Notes: generated by a model not told the origin, from the letters alone. Numbered from the stretch's first letter, positions 7,413 to 15,893 are shown. The stretch: DNA of 32,655 nt from CAZWSE01 sp964636575 (GCA_964636575.1 CAZWSE010000036.1:1-32655), one strand, 5' to 3'. A program made the numbers and translations.

Positions 7413-8018
7413 TCACCGTGCCGGAATAGGCATGGCTTTATGCGGCACCGCCGCGCGGTGCCGTTGCAAGGCTTCGTAAATGACGAAGCCCATTTGTGGC
7501 TCAACTTTCATAAGCATCGCCGCCAACCGACCAGGCATGCGGCGCACATTGGCCATACCGATGCCGCGCAGAAAACCCTGGATACCCAAAATGCAAAGCG
7601 GAGAAGCTTCGGCGTCTTCCATCCGAATATCGAACTTCTGTCGGCCCATAATCAGATCACGGGCGGATTGTTCAACCTCGGCCCAGTTGGTGCGCACCTG
7701 CGCCCGACGGGCCCAGACCGCTTGCGCTCGTTCAATGGCAGCGACGGGATCTTGCTCTAAGGCATGATAGCCATGCGCTTTCTTGGGATGGAATACCAAC
7801 CACAGCAACTGGCCTGTCAACGTGGCGGCGCGGTAGGCTTTGATCATGCCGCAGTCCGACGTCACGACGTAGCCGGTATCATAGTACAAAGGGACCCAAT
7901 CGGTTTTGTAGAAAACGAAATCCACCCCTTGAGACAGGATTTCTTTGTCCGTCAGGGACGTCATCTGGCGTTGACTGGCCAGCAGATATCTGGCGGCGTT
8001 ATGCTTGGAATGGATCAT
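7413..8018 (-). CDS. Unrecognised 201-residue protein
   Basis: An open frame with coding character (ATG at 8018 preceded by AGAGGAAA at good distance) whose product I do not recognise. The N-terminal third holds an aromatic-rich segment, VDFVFYKTDWVPLYYDTGYVV, followed by SDCGMIKAYRAATLTG and a hydrophobic LLWLVFHPKK. The middle is helical and charged (AAIERAQAVWARRAQVRTNWAEVEQSARDLI). The C-terminal part has GIQGFLRGIGMANVRRMPGRLAAML, followed by a basic tail. No signal peptide, clear membrane span or metal-binding motif is evident. It stands alone between the LuxR-hydrolase gene and the trans-sulfuration gene on the same strand. A 20-bp perfect palindrome lies about 60 bases upstream of its start. 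Confidence 0.75.
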   Translation of the reverse strand: MIHSKHNAARYLLASQRQMTSLTDKEILSQGVDFVFYKTDWVPLYYDTGYVVTSDCGMIKAYRAATLTGQLLWLVFHPKKAHGYHALEQDPVAAIERAQAVWARRAQVRTNWAEVEQSARDLIMGRQKFDIRMEDAEASPLCILGIQGFLRGIGMANVRRMPGRLAAMLMKVEPQMGFVIYEALQRHRAAVPHKAMPIPAR

Positions 8019-8077
8019 GAAAATTTCCTCTGAAAGAATGTTCGTGCACCCCTTTAATCAGGCCGGAACACTCCCCG

Positions 8078-8097
8078 TATCCACACAATTGTGGATA
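8078..8097. promoter_or_regulatory. Perfect 20-bp palindrome resembling inverted DnaA boxes
   Basis: The sequence TATCCACACAATTGTGGATA is fully self-complementary. With the flanking A at 8098 the right arm reads as TTATCCACA on the minus strand, an exact DnaA-box match; the left arm (GTATCCACA) matches at eight of nine positions. It sits in the 107-bp gap upstream of the 201-residue gene and 29 bases past the stop of the LuxR-hydrolase gene. It may be an operator for a dimeric regulator, a DnaA-titrating pair, or a transcript-end hairpin, although no U-run follows on the minus strand. Confidence 0.45.
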
Positions 8098-8125
8098 AAG
8101 CGAAAATTTCTCATAAAAAAATTGG

Positions 8126-9829
8126 CTACGCAGGCAAAATGTCCAAAACAGCGCCTTGATGCCAAAGTTCATCCATCAAATTCAATGACTTATCGAACTT
8201 TCCATAAAAGACGAACTGACCCGCATCTGGAAAAATGCACAACTCATATCCTGGAATACCTGCGATCAAACGCTCCGCTTGAGCAGGCGGATACATGGCA
8301 TCCTCCTCTCCCAGCAAGCAGGTCGCGGGGCATTTCAACTGCGCGACCTCGGCGCTAAAATCATGCAAAGCAACAAAGCCATCCCGCGAAAACGCTTCTC
8401 CACCTTGGGCAATGGCATGCCGCAAGCCTTCACCTATGGCGTCAACCAGCGGGCCGTCTTCCATCAATTCCGTATCCGGTCGCGACCGACGAAAGTTTGA
8501 ACGCAACATCTGCGACGGCCCCAGCATATCAACCGAAGCCACAGCGACCCTGATCAGAAACCGCAACGCTGTGGGCGATTTGCGGTAGGTCTTGGCCATC
8601 GCCCGCGACGGGTTGGCCATAGCATCAATGATTTCATCGTCGATCAAGCCCGCATGCCCGATGTTCAGCAAAGCCTGCACACGGTCAGGATGATCGCGCG
8701 CGAACTTTATGCCCAAACCCGCAGAAGACATCATGGCCACCACCAGTACACGGTCGACTTCGAGATGATCCAATAAGGCGCGCATATCCGAACCGGTGCT
8801 GCGGACAAGCTCCATATCTCGGGCGGCGACACTGTCGGACAGCCCGAACCCCGGCCGCGACGGTGCGATGATCCGCCAGCCTTCGGCCAGCGCCTGTTGC
8901 ATCATTTTGCGTGGCCAGATCGCACCGCCCATCATGTTGTGGACGAACAATACGGGCCGTCCGCGCGGATCACCAAAGGTACGGTACGCAAGCAACCGAC
9001 CATCAGCCGTGAGAATACGATCATATTCGATGTCTTCGATCTCGTCGCGCATCTGGATTTTCTGAACAGTCGAAACCGCATTCATCTGCGCCGAAATTTG
9101 CGTCGCCTGACGGATCATATCAGCAAGCGTGCTGCTGCCGGTCTTTTCCAGTAGCTTGCGCACTTGCGTGCGGGTGGTCGCCAACCCGACGCCGCGCCGC
9201 TCCGAAATATCCGAAACCTTTTCGCCTTGTATAAGCGCCTCGAAAACATCCTTTTCAGACTTGCTCAGATCAAACTGCTGCGCGATTGCATCGAGCTGTG
9301 CGGCACTGGCGGCAGGCGAGCTCAGAACCATCAAAAAGCGGTCGGACGCTTCGCCCAACCCGCTAACCACAGCGCAATCGGTCAACTTGCCTTGCGCATC
9401 GTGAATAGGGATCAAAGCAACCGGTGCGCCCCCTTGCACATCCAGTACAGCAGACTTGAGCGTGGATTGTTCAACAAGCGGCTGCGGGTCAAAGGCCCCA
9501 TCGGGCGACGGCAAAGTGTCGTCCTCAAGGTTGGACATAACCACAACGCCATTGCGGTCCAAAAGATACGCTGGGCCATCAAAGTGACCCAGAACCGCAT
9601 CTTCACGTTCTTGCCGGTGCTTCTGGCGGCCAATCCGCTCAAAAATTTCCAAAGCTTGGTTGAAATGCCTCAGGTGATGGCGCTGGGTGTCTTCAATTTC
9701 ACCGGGGGTCAGGCCAGCCATATACCGTTCCCAGACCCCCACCAATTCTTCATAGCGACCCGGATCTGTCGTGGCGGAGTAGGTCAAATCGACCAGCTCA
9801 GGCAATCCATTTTCGGTATCAGGGTTCAT
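8126..9829 (-). CDS. LuxR-type regulator fused to an alpha/beta-hydrolase domain
   Basis: A 567-residue protein with three parts. Residues about 75-165 look PAS-like (AVLGHFDGPAYLLDRNGVVVMSN). Residues about 185-245 are a LuxR-type helix-turn-helix: FDLSKSEKDVFEALIQGEKVSDISERRGVGLATTRTQVRKLLEKTGS, written here as positions 186-232 with key motif LSKSEKDVF and TTRTQVRKLL. Residues about 270-560 are an alpha/beta-hydrolase fold, with VLFVHNMMGG as the oxyanion region. The nucleophile elbow is M-S-S-A-G (Ser369) rather than GxSxG; Asp510 in LLGEEDAMYPP is placed as the acid; but the position usually held by the catalytic His reads Gln538 (PDAGQFVFY). Hydrolase activity is therefore doubtful and a ligand-sensing role is possible. 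The ribosome-binding site is weak. It has no partner gene in an obvious operon. Confidence 0.88.
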   Translation of the reverse strand: MNPDTENGLPELVDLTYSATTDPGRYEELVGVWERYMAGLTPGEIEDTQRHHLRHFNQALEIFERIGRQKHRQEREDAVLGHFDGPAYLLDRNGVVVMSNLEDDTLPSPDGAFDPQPLVEQSTLKSAVLDVQGGAPVALIPIHDAQGKLTDCAVVSGLGEASDRFLMVLSSPAASAAQLDAIAQQFDLSKSEKDVFEALIQGEKVSDISERRGVGLATTRTQVRKLLEKTGSSTLADMIRQATQISAQMNAVSTVQKIQMRDEIEDIEYDRILTADGRLLAYRTFGDPRGRPVLFVHNMMGGAIWPRKMMQQALAEGWRIIAPSRPGFGLSDSVAARDMELVRSTGSDMRALLDHLEVDRVLVVAMMSSAGLGIKFARDHPDRVQALLNIGHAGLIDDEIIDAMANPSRAMAKTYRKSPTALRFLIRVAVASVDMLGPSQMLRSNFRRSRPDTELMEDGPLVDAIGEGLRHAIAQGGEAFSRDGFVALHDFSAEVAQLKCPATCLLGEEDAMYPPAQAERLIAGIPGYELCIFPDAGQFVFYGKFDKSLNLMDELWHQGAVLDILPA

Positions 9830-10006
9830 GGCAATAACTGGTTAAAGCGGGTCAAGAAAAATAGCCTTGGCTTCAGACTGTGTGGATCACCGCATTTATG
9901 CAAGAAAATAGTCGCGATTTACGCGCAAGGATTGACACGACCCGCCATCGCTACCGCTAAAGGTGCTTTTCATGCGGCAAATCAGAAATTGACCAGCGGT
10001 CGCACC
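9830..10006. other. Intergenic gap upstream of the LuxR-hydrolase gene
   Basis: 177 bp between the last SDR gene and the LuxR-hydrolase gene, both on the minus strand. A small stem GACC/GGTC (9991-10001) lies just after the SDR stop; it is too weak to call a terminator. I see no convincing promoter, RNA gene or small ORF here. Confidence 0.3.
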
Positions 10007-10753
10007 CTAAAGCCCACCATCAACGTGGATCATCTGCCCCGTGATATACCGCGCATCCGGGCCCAGCAGAAATTCAATCGTGCCTGCGACATCATCAGGC
10101 TTCCCCAAGCGACCCAGCGGAATTTTGGCGGTCGTTCGGGCCAGCGTTTCAGGGTCCAACCCATCGGCTGTGCCTTTGTCTTTTTCGATATAGCCCGGCA
10201 CAACGCAGTTCACTGTGATGCCGTCAGAACCAAAGGCCAATGACAGCGACTTCACAGCCACCTCGATCGCACCTTTGGACGCGGCAGAGGCGGGAAATTG
10301 CGGCATATCGGTTCGAAAGATGTGCGAAGTAAAACTGCCCAAGGCCACCACACGGCCAGCATCCGACGCCTGCAACATAGGCCGCGCCGCCTGCGCAAGT
10401 GCAAAAAAGCTCGCGCTGTTGCCAGCAAAGGCATAGGCAATGTCCTCCGCCGTCATCTCGTCCAAGGACTTCAAAAGCGGAAAGCCCGCATTGGCAACCA
10501 AATGGTCCAATGCACCAAAAGCATCCTGATGGGCCGCTACAATAGCACCTGCGGTCTCACTCTCGGCCAGATCTCCGGTCACAGTCACGACCTCAGCCCC
10601 GCTGTCACGCGCAGTTTGGGCCACGGCTTCCAGACGGTCGACAGCGTGCCTTGTATGCAGCGTCAAACGCGCCCCTGATCCCGCCAACCGTCGCGCAAGT
10701 GCCGCCCCAATGCCAGACGCGGCCCCTGTTATGATTGTCGCTGATCCCGTCAT
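10007..10753 (-). CDS. SDR-family protein lacking the catalytic tyrosine
   Basis: A 248-residue short-chain dehydrogenase/reductase fold protein. The nucleotide-binding motif TGAASGIG (about residues 9-16), the LVANAG motif, N112, S140 (ALGSFTSH) and K160 (SAASKGAIE) are in place. The residue four before the lysine, normally Tyr in YxxxK, is Ser156 (read directly as TCT). The C-terminal IPLGRLGKPDDVAGTIEFLL and YITGQMIHVDGG are typical of the family. The ATG at 10753 was chosen over the in-frame GTG at 10762 because AAAGGAG (10762-10768) lies eight bases from the ATG but abuts the GTG. It is the last gene of the TRAP/sulfatase operon, 57 bases after the previous SDR. It may be non-catalytic or act with another residue. 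Confidence 0.88.
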   Translation of the reverse strand: MTGSATIITGAASGIGAALARRLAGSGARLTLHTRHAVDRLEAVAQTARDSGAEVVTVTGDLAESETAGAIVAAHQDAFGALDHLVANAGFPLLKSLDEMTAEDIAYAFAGNSASFFALAQAARPMLQASDAGRVVALGSFTSHIFRTDMPQFPASAASKGAIEVAVKSLSLAFGSDGITVNCVVPGYIEKDKGTADGLDPETLARTTAKIPLGRLGKPDDVAGTIEFLLGPDARYITGQMIHVDGGL

Positions 10754-10761
10754 TGTCTGCA

Positions 10762-10768
10762 CTCCTTT
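10762..10768 (-). promoter_or_regulatory. Shine-Dalgarno site that sets the start of the last SDR gene
   Basis: AAAGGAG read on the minus strand. Its eight-base distance to the ATG at 10753 rules against the overlapping GTG at 10762. Confidence 0.55.
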
Positions 10769-10810
10769 ACTCTACCTTCAGTGGCGTGATCCATCAATCA
10801 GAGCCCTGTC

Positions 10811-11560
10811 TTACGCGTAGATATACCCGCCCGAGACGATGATATTCTCACCCGTCATATATGTGTTTTTCGGACCGCCCGCCATCAACACCCATTCCGC
10901 CATTTCGCGTGGCTCTCCTCCACGTCCCAACGGGCTTGCCGCCGCCAACTCGCCCAGAAAACCAGACGCGCGGGCTTTTTCCGTGGCCATGCCCGCAGGC
11001 GCGACGGAATTCACGAGAATACCATCCGGCGCGACTTCCTGCGCGAAGCTTTTGGTCAGGCTGACAACCGCCGCCTTGGTTGCTGCATAATGCGCGTTTT
11101 GCGGATGCGCCTTGAACGCATCCACCGAGGTAATGTTCACAATCCGCCCGCTCACCTCACCACCGCTATCCTGCGTACGAAACTGCGCCACTGCCGCAAC
11201 CATCATATGATAGCTGCCTTTGATGTTCACGGCGTTAGAGGCATCCCAATCCACATCCGTGATCTCAAGCAACGGTTTGCGCGGATAGATCGCAGCCGAG
11301 TTGATGACCGTATCCACCCGCCCAAGCTGCTCGGCAACAGAAGCAAATGCAGCCTGTGCATCTGGCCCCTTTGATATGTCACAGGCCGCAAATCCGACGC
11401 GCAATCCGGCGGCTTTTGCGGTGGAAAGTGCAGCCTCTGCCGCGGCGCTATCTATATCAATGATCCCGATGCCAGCCGCACCGTTGTCCACGGCCATCTC
11501 AGCCAAAAGCAACCCAAGCCCGGCACCGCCGCCGACGATCAGAACATTCAAACCCTTCAT
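10811..11560 (-). CDS. SDR-family dehydrogenase
   Basis: A 249-residue classical short-chain dehydrogenase. The cofactor loop reads GGGAGLG; D35 and D37 in IGIIDIDS at the end of the second strand favour NAD over NADP; N-S-A-A replaces NNAG; and the catalytic Ser (NITSVDAF), Tyr and Lys (HYAATKAAV) are intact. The C-terminus TYMTGENIIVSGGYIYA is typical. The ATG overlaps the stop of the upstream SDR gene by four bases (11557-11560), so the two are probably translated together. It is the second of three SDRs in the operon and probably oxidises an alcohol released by the sulfatase or a later intermediate. The substrate cannot be named. Confidence 0.92.
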   Translation of the reverse strand: MKGLNVLIVGGGAGLGLLLAEMAVDNGAAGIGIIDIDSAAAEAALSTAKAAGLRVGFAACDISKGPDAQAAFASVAEQLGRVDTVINSAAIYPRKPLLEITDVDWDASNAVNIKGSYHMMVAAVAQFRTQDSGGEVSGRIVNITSVDAFKAHPQNAHYAATKAAVVSLTKSFAQEVAPDGILVNSVAPAGMATEKARASGFLGELAAASPLGRGGEPREMAEWVLMAGGPKNTYMTGENIIVSGGYIYA

Positions 11561-12300
11561 TCGCCGCCCTCTTTCGCAAAACCGCCGCCACCCACGAATT
11601 GCGCGGTTGGCAGAATATCAAATCGGGTCACATCCACATGGGGCGGCATATCCAGAACCGCCCGCAGCATGGTGGCAACGTCTTCGGGTTGCACCGCCTG
11701 AAACGCCGCATACATCTCGGCGCGTGCCTCATCAGAAAGCGCATCACGGTACAGCGCGGTCTCGACCCTGCCCGCGACAATTTCTGTCACGCGCACGCCT
11801 GTGCCAGACAAATCGCAGCGCAACGCAGCGGCAAAGCCCGCAATCGCCGCCTTGGTCGCTCCATAAACCGCCATATTGGGAAACGGCGCATGTCCGGCAG
11901 TTGATCCGGTAAAGAACACATGCCCTCGCTTTTGAGCGATCATGGCGGGAAGCACCAATCTTGTGACATGCAAGGCTGCGCTCAGGTTGATCTCAAGCGT
12001 CGCGTCAATGTCGGACGGGTCCATTTCGGAAAACCCAACGACAGGCGGCATGACCCCGGCATTGTTCACCAATACGTCGAACGGTTCAGTCTCAATCGCA
12101 GCCGTCAAAGCAGCACGATCTGCGAGATCGACAACCAAAGGCTCAATCCCGTTTTTGCCAGACATCTCCGCCAGTGAGGCCGCGCTACGCCCAAGGGCTG
12201 TCACATCGTAACCGGCCGCGCAAAGCTCAAAGCTGATGGCACGGCCAATCCCGCTGGCGGCACCAGTGACAAGCGCGCGTGGCTTGGGCTTTGCGGTCAT
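11557..12300 (-). CDS. SDR-family dehydrogenase
   Basis: A 247-residue classical short-chain dehydrogenase with TGAASGIG at the cofactor loop, LVNNAGVM, catalytic Ser in FFTGSTAGHAP, and the active-site Tyr and Lys in AVYGATKAAIAGF. The C-terminal part (VTEIVAGRVETALYRDALS and QPEDVATMLRAVLDMPPHVDVTRFDILPT) resembles the YdfG/serine-dehydrogenase-like branch, which acts on hydroxy acids, though this is only a family impression. No strong Shine-Dalgarno is seen; a short in-frame open stretch ending three bases before its ATG may supply coupling. It follows the sulfatase gene after 96 bp and overlaps the next SDR by four bases. Confidence 0.92.
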   Translation of the reverse strand: MTAKPKPRALVTGAASGIGRAISFELCAAGYDVTALGRSAASLAEMSGKNGIEPLVVDLADRAALTAAIETEPFDVLVNNAGVMPPVVGFSEMDPSDIDATLEINLSAALHVTRLVLPAMIAQKRGHVFFTGSTAGHAPFPNMAVYGATKAAIAGFAAALRCDLSGTGVRVTEIVAGRVETALYRDALSDEARAEMYAAFQAVQPEDVATMLRAVLDMPPHVDVTRFDILPTAQFVGGGGFAKEGGE

Positions 12301-12396
12301 GTTTCACGCCTTGGCAGTTTCAAACACGGTGTCTTGCACCTTAATCACAGCACAAGCCAAAGGACCGCCGATGGCAAGGAAAATCACACCATCGCA
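12301..12396 (-). other. Gap with in-frame open stretch after the sulfatase stop
   Basis: Reading on from the sulfatase TGA in the same frame gives 30 sense codons (ending VIKVQDTVFETAKA) before a TGA that lies three bases ahead of the next SDR start. It contains no ATG in frame, only GTG. It may be a relic of a longer ancestral C-terminus, a small coupled peptide, or chance. Confidence 0.25.
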
Positions 12397-13968
12397 TCAG
12401 GCGCGATACCCCGGCAGAGGAGACCTATCTTGCAGCGAAATCATACGTCGCAGCATAACCTCGGTCAGTTCTTGGCGCGCGTCTTGTCCGGCGGGTTGAT
12501 CATACAAGTTCTCCACCTCACCAGGATCAGAGGACAAATCATAAAGCTCGTTCCAGTCCTCGCCTTCACGCAGGGACATCCGGTACGTATCGGTGACGAT
12601 TGTCCGAACCCGTTGAGGCCGATCAAAACCTGTCATTAGACGTTGGCTGTCTTCTTCGATAATCACAGCCTCTGGCGGTTTGGTAGAAAAAAGATCGCGG
12701 CCCTGAATACCATTGTAAGGCTGGATACCAGCGCGGGCCAAAATCGTCGCAGCAATATCAATAGACGACGCCAGCCCCTGCTCAACCTGCCCCCCCGTCG
12801 GTGCTTTCGGATCATGCCAGATGAAGGGCACCCGAATGATGCCTTGGTAGTGCAACAACAGCTTTAGCATCAGCCCGTGATCGCCCATGTAGTCACCGTG
12901 GTCAGAGGTAAAGATCACAATGGTGTCCTCAGCCAGTCCAAGGTCATCCAAGCGCTTCAGAACCCGCCCGATGGCATCGTCGATCATGGTGATCATGCCA
13001 TAGGTCAGCGCGATGATCGCACGGGCCTCGTCTTCGGTGACGGCAAAGGGGTTCTGGTTGTCACGCGGGTCAGTCCCCTGCTCCATCGCCTCTTGCATGG
13101 CCTTGATCGGGGGCAGATGGCCTTTGCCAAAGGTCGGGGGCAGATCAATGTCGGCAGGATCATACATATCCCAATAGCGACCCGGTGGAGTGAACGGATG
13201 GTGCGGATCAGGGAAGGACATTTGCAAAAAGAAGGGCGCGTCATCTTCTGCGCGTTCGGCCAACCAGTCTTCGCTTCGGTCCGCAATCCAGTTCGTTGAA
13301 TAGAGCTCCTCGGGAACAGATGTACGCCAGGCTTGGGGGGCATCAATGCGGTTGTCGGGCAGTGCGTTCTCAGGACCAACCAGTTGATCGAAATCCGCAC
13401 GTTGCTCGCGCGCCCAAAGGATATAATCACCAGATGCTTTATCCGCATGATCGGCCGCGACCTCGACATGCTCGAACCCGTAAAAGTCCCCGTCAATACG
13501 TTCGGCCAAGGGACGGTCCCACTTGGGCACGACCTCAAGATCATAGTCTTCCGTTTGTCGGTTATTCTTCTTGGCATCGCGCAGATGGGGGCTTGGGGAA
13601 TGCAGACCGTCAGCCGCCTTAAACTGGTTGGTGGCGGGCAGTCCGGTAAATCCCTGCAAATGGGATTTGCCGATAAGTCCCGTGCGATACCCCGCATCGC
13701 GCAGCAGTTCGACAAAGGTCGTATGGTCCTTGGACAGCGGGATCCCGTTGTGCCGCGCCCCATGCGCAGAACACATCCGACCGGTCATGATCGACGCACG
13801 GTTCGGCATACAGATCGGATTGGCCACATAAAAGCGATCCCACATCGTCCCCTTGGCGGCAATGCCGTCAATGTTAGGCGTTTGCACGACCTTGTTGCCA
13901 CCACAGCCCAAATGATCGGCACGGTGCTGGTCAGTGATGATGAACAGAAAGTTCGGGCGTTTGGTCAT
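12397..13968 (-). CDS. Cytoplasmic type I sulfatase
   Basis: A 523-residue alkaline-phosphatase-superfamily sulfatase. The formylglycine motif is C53-M-P-N-R in NPICMPNRASIMTGR; metal-site residues appear in LFIITDQHRADHLG near the N-terminus and in IVIFTSDHGDYMGDHG further on; GKSHLQ and FPDPHHPF are also typical. There is no signal peptide, so the enzyme should act in the cytoplasm on an imported sulfate ester, as choline sulfatase does. A longer open frame begins at 14019, but the ATG at 13968 is chosen because it overlaps the TRAP permease stop (ATGA, 13965-13968) and starts the conserved TKRPNFLFI. Activity needs a formylglycine-generating enzyme, which is not encoded here. The substrate is unknown. 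Confidence 0.92.
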   Translation of the reverse strand: MTKRPNFLFIITDQHRADHLGCGGNKVVQTPNIDGIAAKGTMWDRFYVANPICMPNRASIMTGRMCSAHGARHNGIPLSKDHTTFVELLRDAGYRTGLIGKSHLQGFTGLPATNQFKAADGLHSPSPHLRDAKKNNRQTEDYDLEVVPKWDRPLAERIDGDFYGFEHVEVAADHADKASGDYILWAREQRADFDQLVGPENALPDNRIDAPQAWRTSVPEELYSTNWIADRSEDWLAERAEDDAPFFLQMSFPDPHHPFTPPGRYWDMYDPADIDLPPTFGKGHLPPIKAMQEAMEQGTDPRDNQNPFAVTEDEARAIIALTYGMITMIDDAIGRVLKRLDDLGLAEDTIVIFTSDHGDYMGDHGLMLKLLLHYQGIIRVPFIWHDPKAPTGGQVEQGLASSIDIAATILARAGIQPYNGIQGRDLFSTKPPEAVIIEEDSQRLMTGFDRPQRVRTIVTDTYRMSLREGEDWNELYDLSSDPGEVENLYDQPAGQDARQELTEVMLRRMISLQDRSPLPGYRA

Positions 13969-15893
13969 GACGGCGCCTTTGCGTTTTGGGGCAGCAACTT
14001 TGCAGACCGAATATCCCACGCGATCAGGGCCACACCGACCACAATGGCAGGCAGATGGATCACAGGGCTTAAGGCCAGCATGGTGAAGGCCACAACAAAC
14101 CGCGCCACGACCTCGGGGATGGACAGCTTGCGGCGGTCATAGGCCGACAGGGCAGATGAAAACAGCCAGATGCAAAAGCAAGTTCTGGCCACGATCCAAA
14201 GGAAAGGCAGCAGGCTGAATTCCTCGATGATCAGGATGGTCGGGTAAAAGGCAAAAACGAAGGGAATGATAAACTTCGCCATGCCCAACCGAAACGACAT
14301 GAAGGCTGTCATTAAAGGATTGGCGCCCGCAATCGGCGCAGCAGCATAGGCCGCAATCGCTACAGGCGGGGTCAATGAGGACGCCACACCGTAGTAGAAC
14401 ACAAACATATGCGCGGTCAGCATCGACACGCCCAGCGCCTGAATTGCAGGCCCCATCACAAGGATAATGATCAGGTAGGCTGGCAGGGTCGGCATCCCCA
14501 TGCCCAGTATCAACGCGCCGGCCATGGCGACCAATAGGGCAGAAAACAGGCTTTCACCTCTGATGTCGGCAATGACATTTGCCAGCTTCAATCCTAGCCC
14601 CGTGGAATCGAGCGATCCGACCAAAATTCCAATCGCTGCAATGGCGATAAGCAACGTGGCACCCGATTGCGCGCCTTTCAGGAACGACCGCCAAATGCGC
14701 AAGGGATCAGCGCGGACATCTGGGTTGATGACGGACAAGGCCAGCAAAATAAGAACCGCATAAAAGCCTGCAGCAGAGGTCGAAAACCCCGCAATCAAAG
14801 ACCCTACAATCGTCAGGATCGGTCCCAGAAACAGAACAGAGTTGATCAGGTCGACTTTCGTGATCTCATCATCAACCGACATGGGCTGCACTTCGATACC
14901 TTGCCTGCGCGATTCCACGGTCACGGCAGCGAACAGGCTAAAGTAGTAAAACAATGCAGGCACCAAGGCCGCGACGATGATGTTCAAATACCCGACCCCC
15001 GTCAGGTCAGCCATGACCAAGGCAGCCGCCCCCATGATAGGTGGCATGATCTGCCCGCCAGAGGATGCAGTCGCCTCAATCCCCGCCGCAAAGGTCGGTG
15101 AAAACCCGCGCTTCTTGATCATAGGGATCGTGAAAGTGCCGGTGCCGACGATATTGGCCACTGTAGACCCCGACATCGTCCCAAACATGGACGAGGCCAA
15201 AATGGCAGCATGAGCAGGTCCGCCACGGGTTCGACGGGTGGCCAGAAAAGCAAACTTCAGCAGCGTATCCCCTGCCCCCGTGCCTTCCAGCAAAACGCCA
15301 AAGATGATGAAGATGAACACGGTCGACAGCACGATATTGGTGATCGACCCGAAGACACCCTTGTTGGTGTTGTACCAAAGCGCCTCTGCCACTTCTTTAA
15401 GTGAAAAGCCCGTATGCGCCATAATGCCCGGCAGGTCTTGGCCATAAAGCAGATAAAGCACACCAAAGGCACCGACGCCAAACAGACCCCAGCCCCATAG
15501 CCTGCGGCACAGCTCTAGGAACACAACCAAACCGGCAATCGCGGGCCAAGCATCGGCGCGGGTCACATCATAAAGCGCGGTTTCCATCTGGGACTGCACG
15601 GAAAAGAACGCCCAGATCGCCCATAGCCCTGCGGCCAACATGACAGCATCCAGCACCAGATGCGCGCTGGCCATAGGGCCGGTCACAGGCCCCTTGGCCT
15701 CGCGTCGGGTGCGCGATGCGGCGATGCCAACGACAAGTGCCAAAGCAAAGCCCGCAGCGCGGTGGAACTTCGGCTCAACAAGGCCAATGCCAGAGCTGTA
15801 AAGCGCAATCGCACCAAGGAGAAAGCAGGCAATGGCAGACAAAAGCAGATACAGTTTGCTCATGCCGCCGGACGTGGGTGTCTCTGCGGTCAT
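13965..15893 (-). CDS. Fused TRAP transporter permease (4TM/12TM)
   Basis: A 642-residue inner-membrane protein in which the small (DctQ-like) and large (DctM-like) TRAP subunits are fused, as is usual for TAXI-type systems. The signature MFGTMSGSTVANIVGTGTFT, followed by IPMIKKRGFSP and ASSGGQIMPPIMGAAA, is characteristic. Hydrophobic spans continue to the C-terminus. AGGA precedes the ATG at 15893. It lies 79 bp after the binding-protein gene, with a strong hairpin in between, and overlaps the sulfatase gene by four bases. Transport is driven by a sodium or proton gradient together with the periplasmic TAXI protein. Substrate inferred from context: an organic sulfate ester, probably taken up intact. 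Confidence 0.95.
   Translation of the reverse strand: MTAETPTSGGMSKLYLLLSAIACFLLGAIALYSSGIGLVEPKFHRAAGFALALVVGIAASRTRREAKGPVTGPMASAHLVLDAVMLAAGLWAIWAFFSVQSQMETALYDVTRADAWPAIAGLVVFLELCRRLWGWGLFGVGAFGVLYLLYGQDLPGIMAHTGFSLKEVAEALWYNTNKGVFGSITNIVLSTVFIFIIFGVLLEGTGAGDTLLKFAFLATRRTRGGPAHAAILASSMFGTMSGSTVANIVGTGTFTIPMIKKRGFSPTFAAGIEATASSGGQIMPPIMGAAALVMADLTGVGYLNIIVAALVPALFYYFSLFAAVTVESRRQGIEVQPMSVDDEITKVDLINSVLFLGPILTIVGSLIAGFSTSAAGFYAVLILLALSVINPDVRADPLRIWRSFLKGAQSGATLLIAIAAIGILVGSLDSTGLGLKLANVIADIRGESLFSALLVAMAGALILGMGMPTLPAYLIIILVMGPAIQALGVSMLTAHMFVFYYGVASSLTPPVAIAAYAAAPIAGANPLMTAFMSFRLGMAKFIIPFVFAFYPTILIIEEFSLLPFLWIVARTCFCIWLFSSALSAYDRRKLSIPEVVARFVVAFTMLALSPVIHLPAIVVGVALIAWDIRSAKLLPQNAKAPS

Noticed and set aside
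9164..10243. A 359-codon plus-strand frame crossing the LuxR-hydrolase start and an SDR gene end
   Set aside because: It is antisense to two convincing genes, and its product has no recognisable fold.
13969..14019. Seventeen-residue N-terminal extension of the sulfatase
   Set aside because: It would overlap the permease gene deeply and lacks a ribosome-binding site; the ATGA overlap at 13965 is the natural start.
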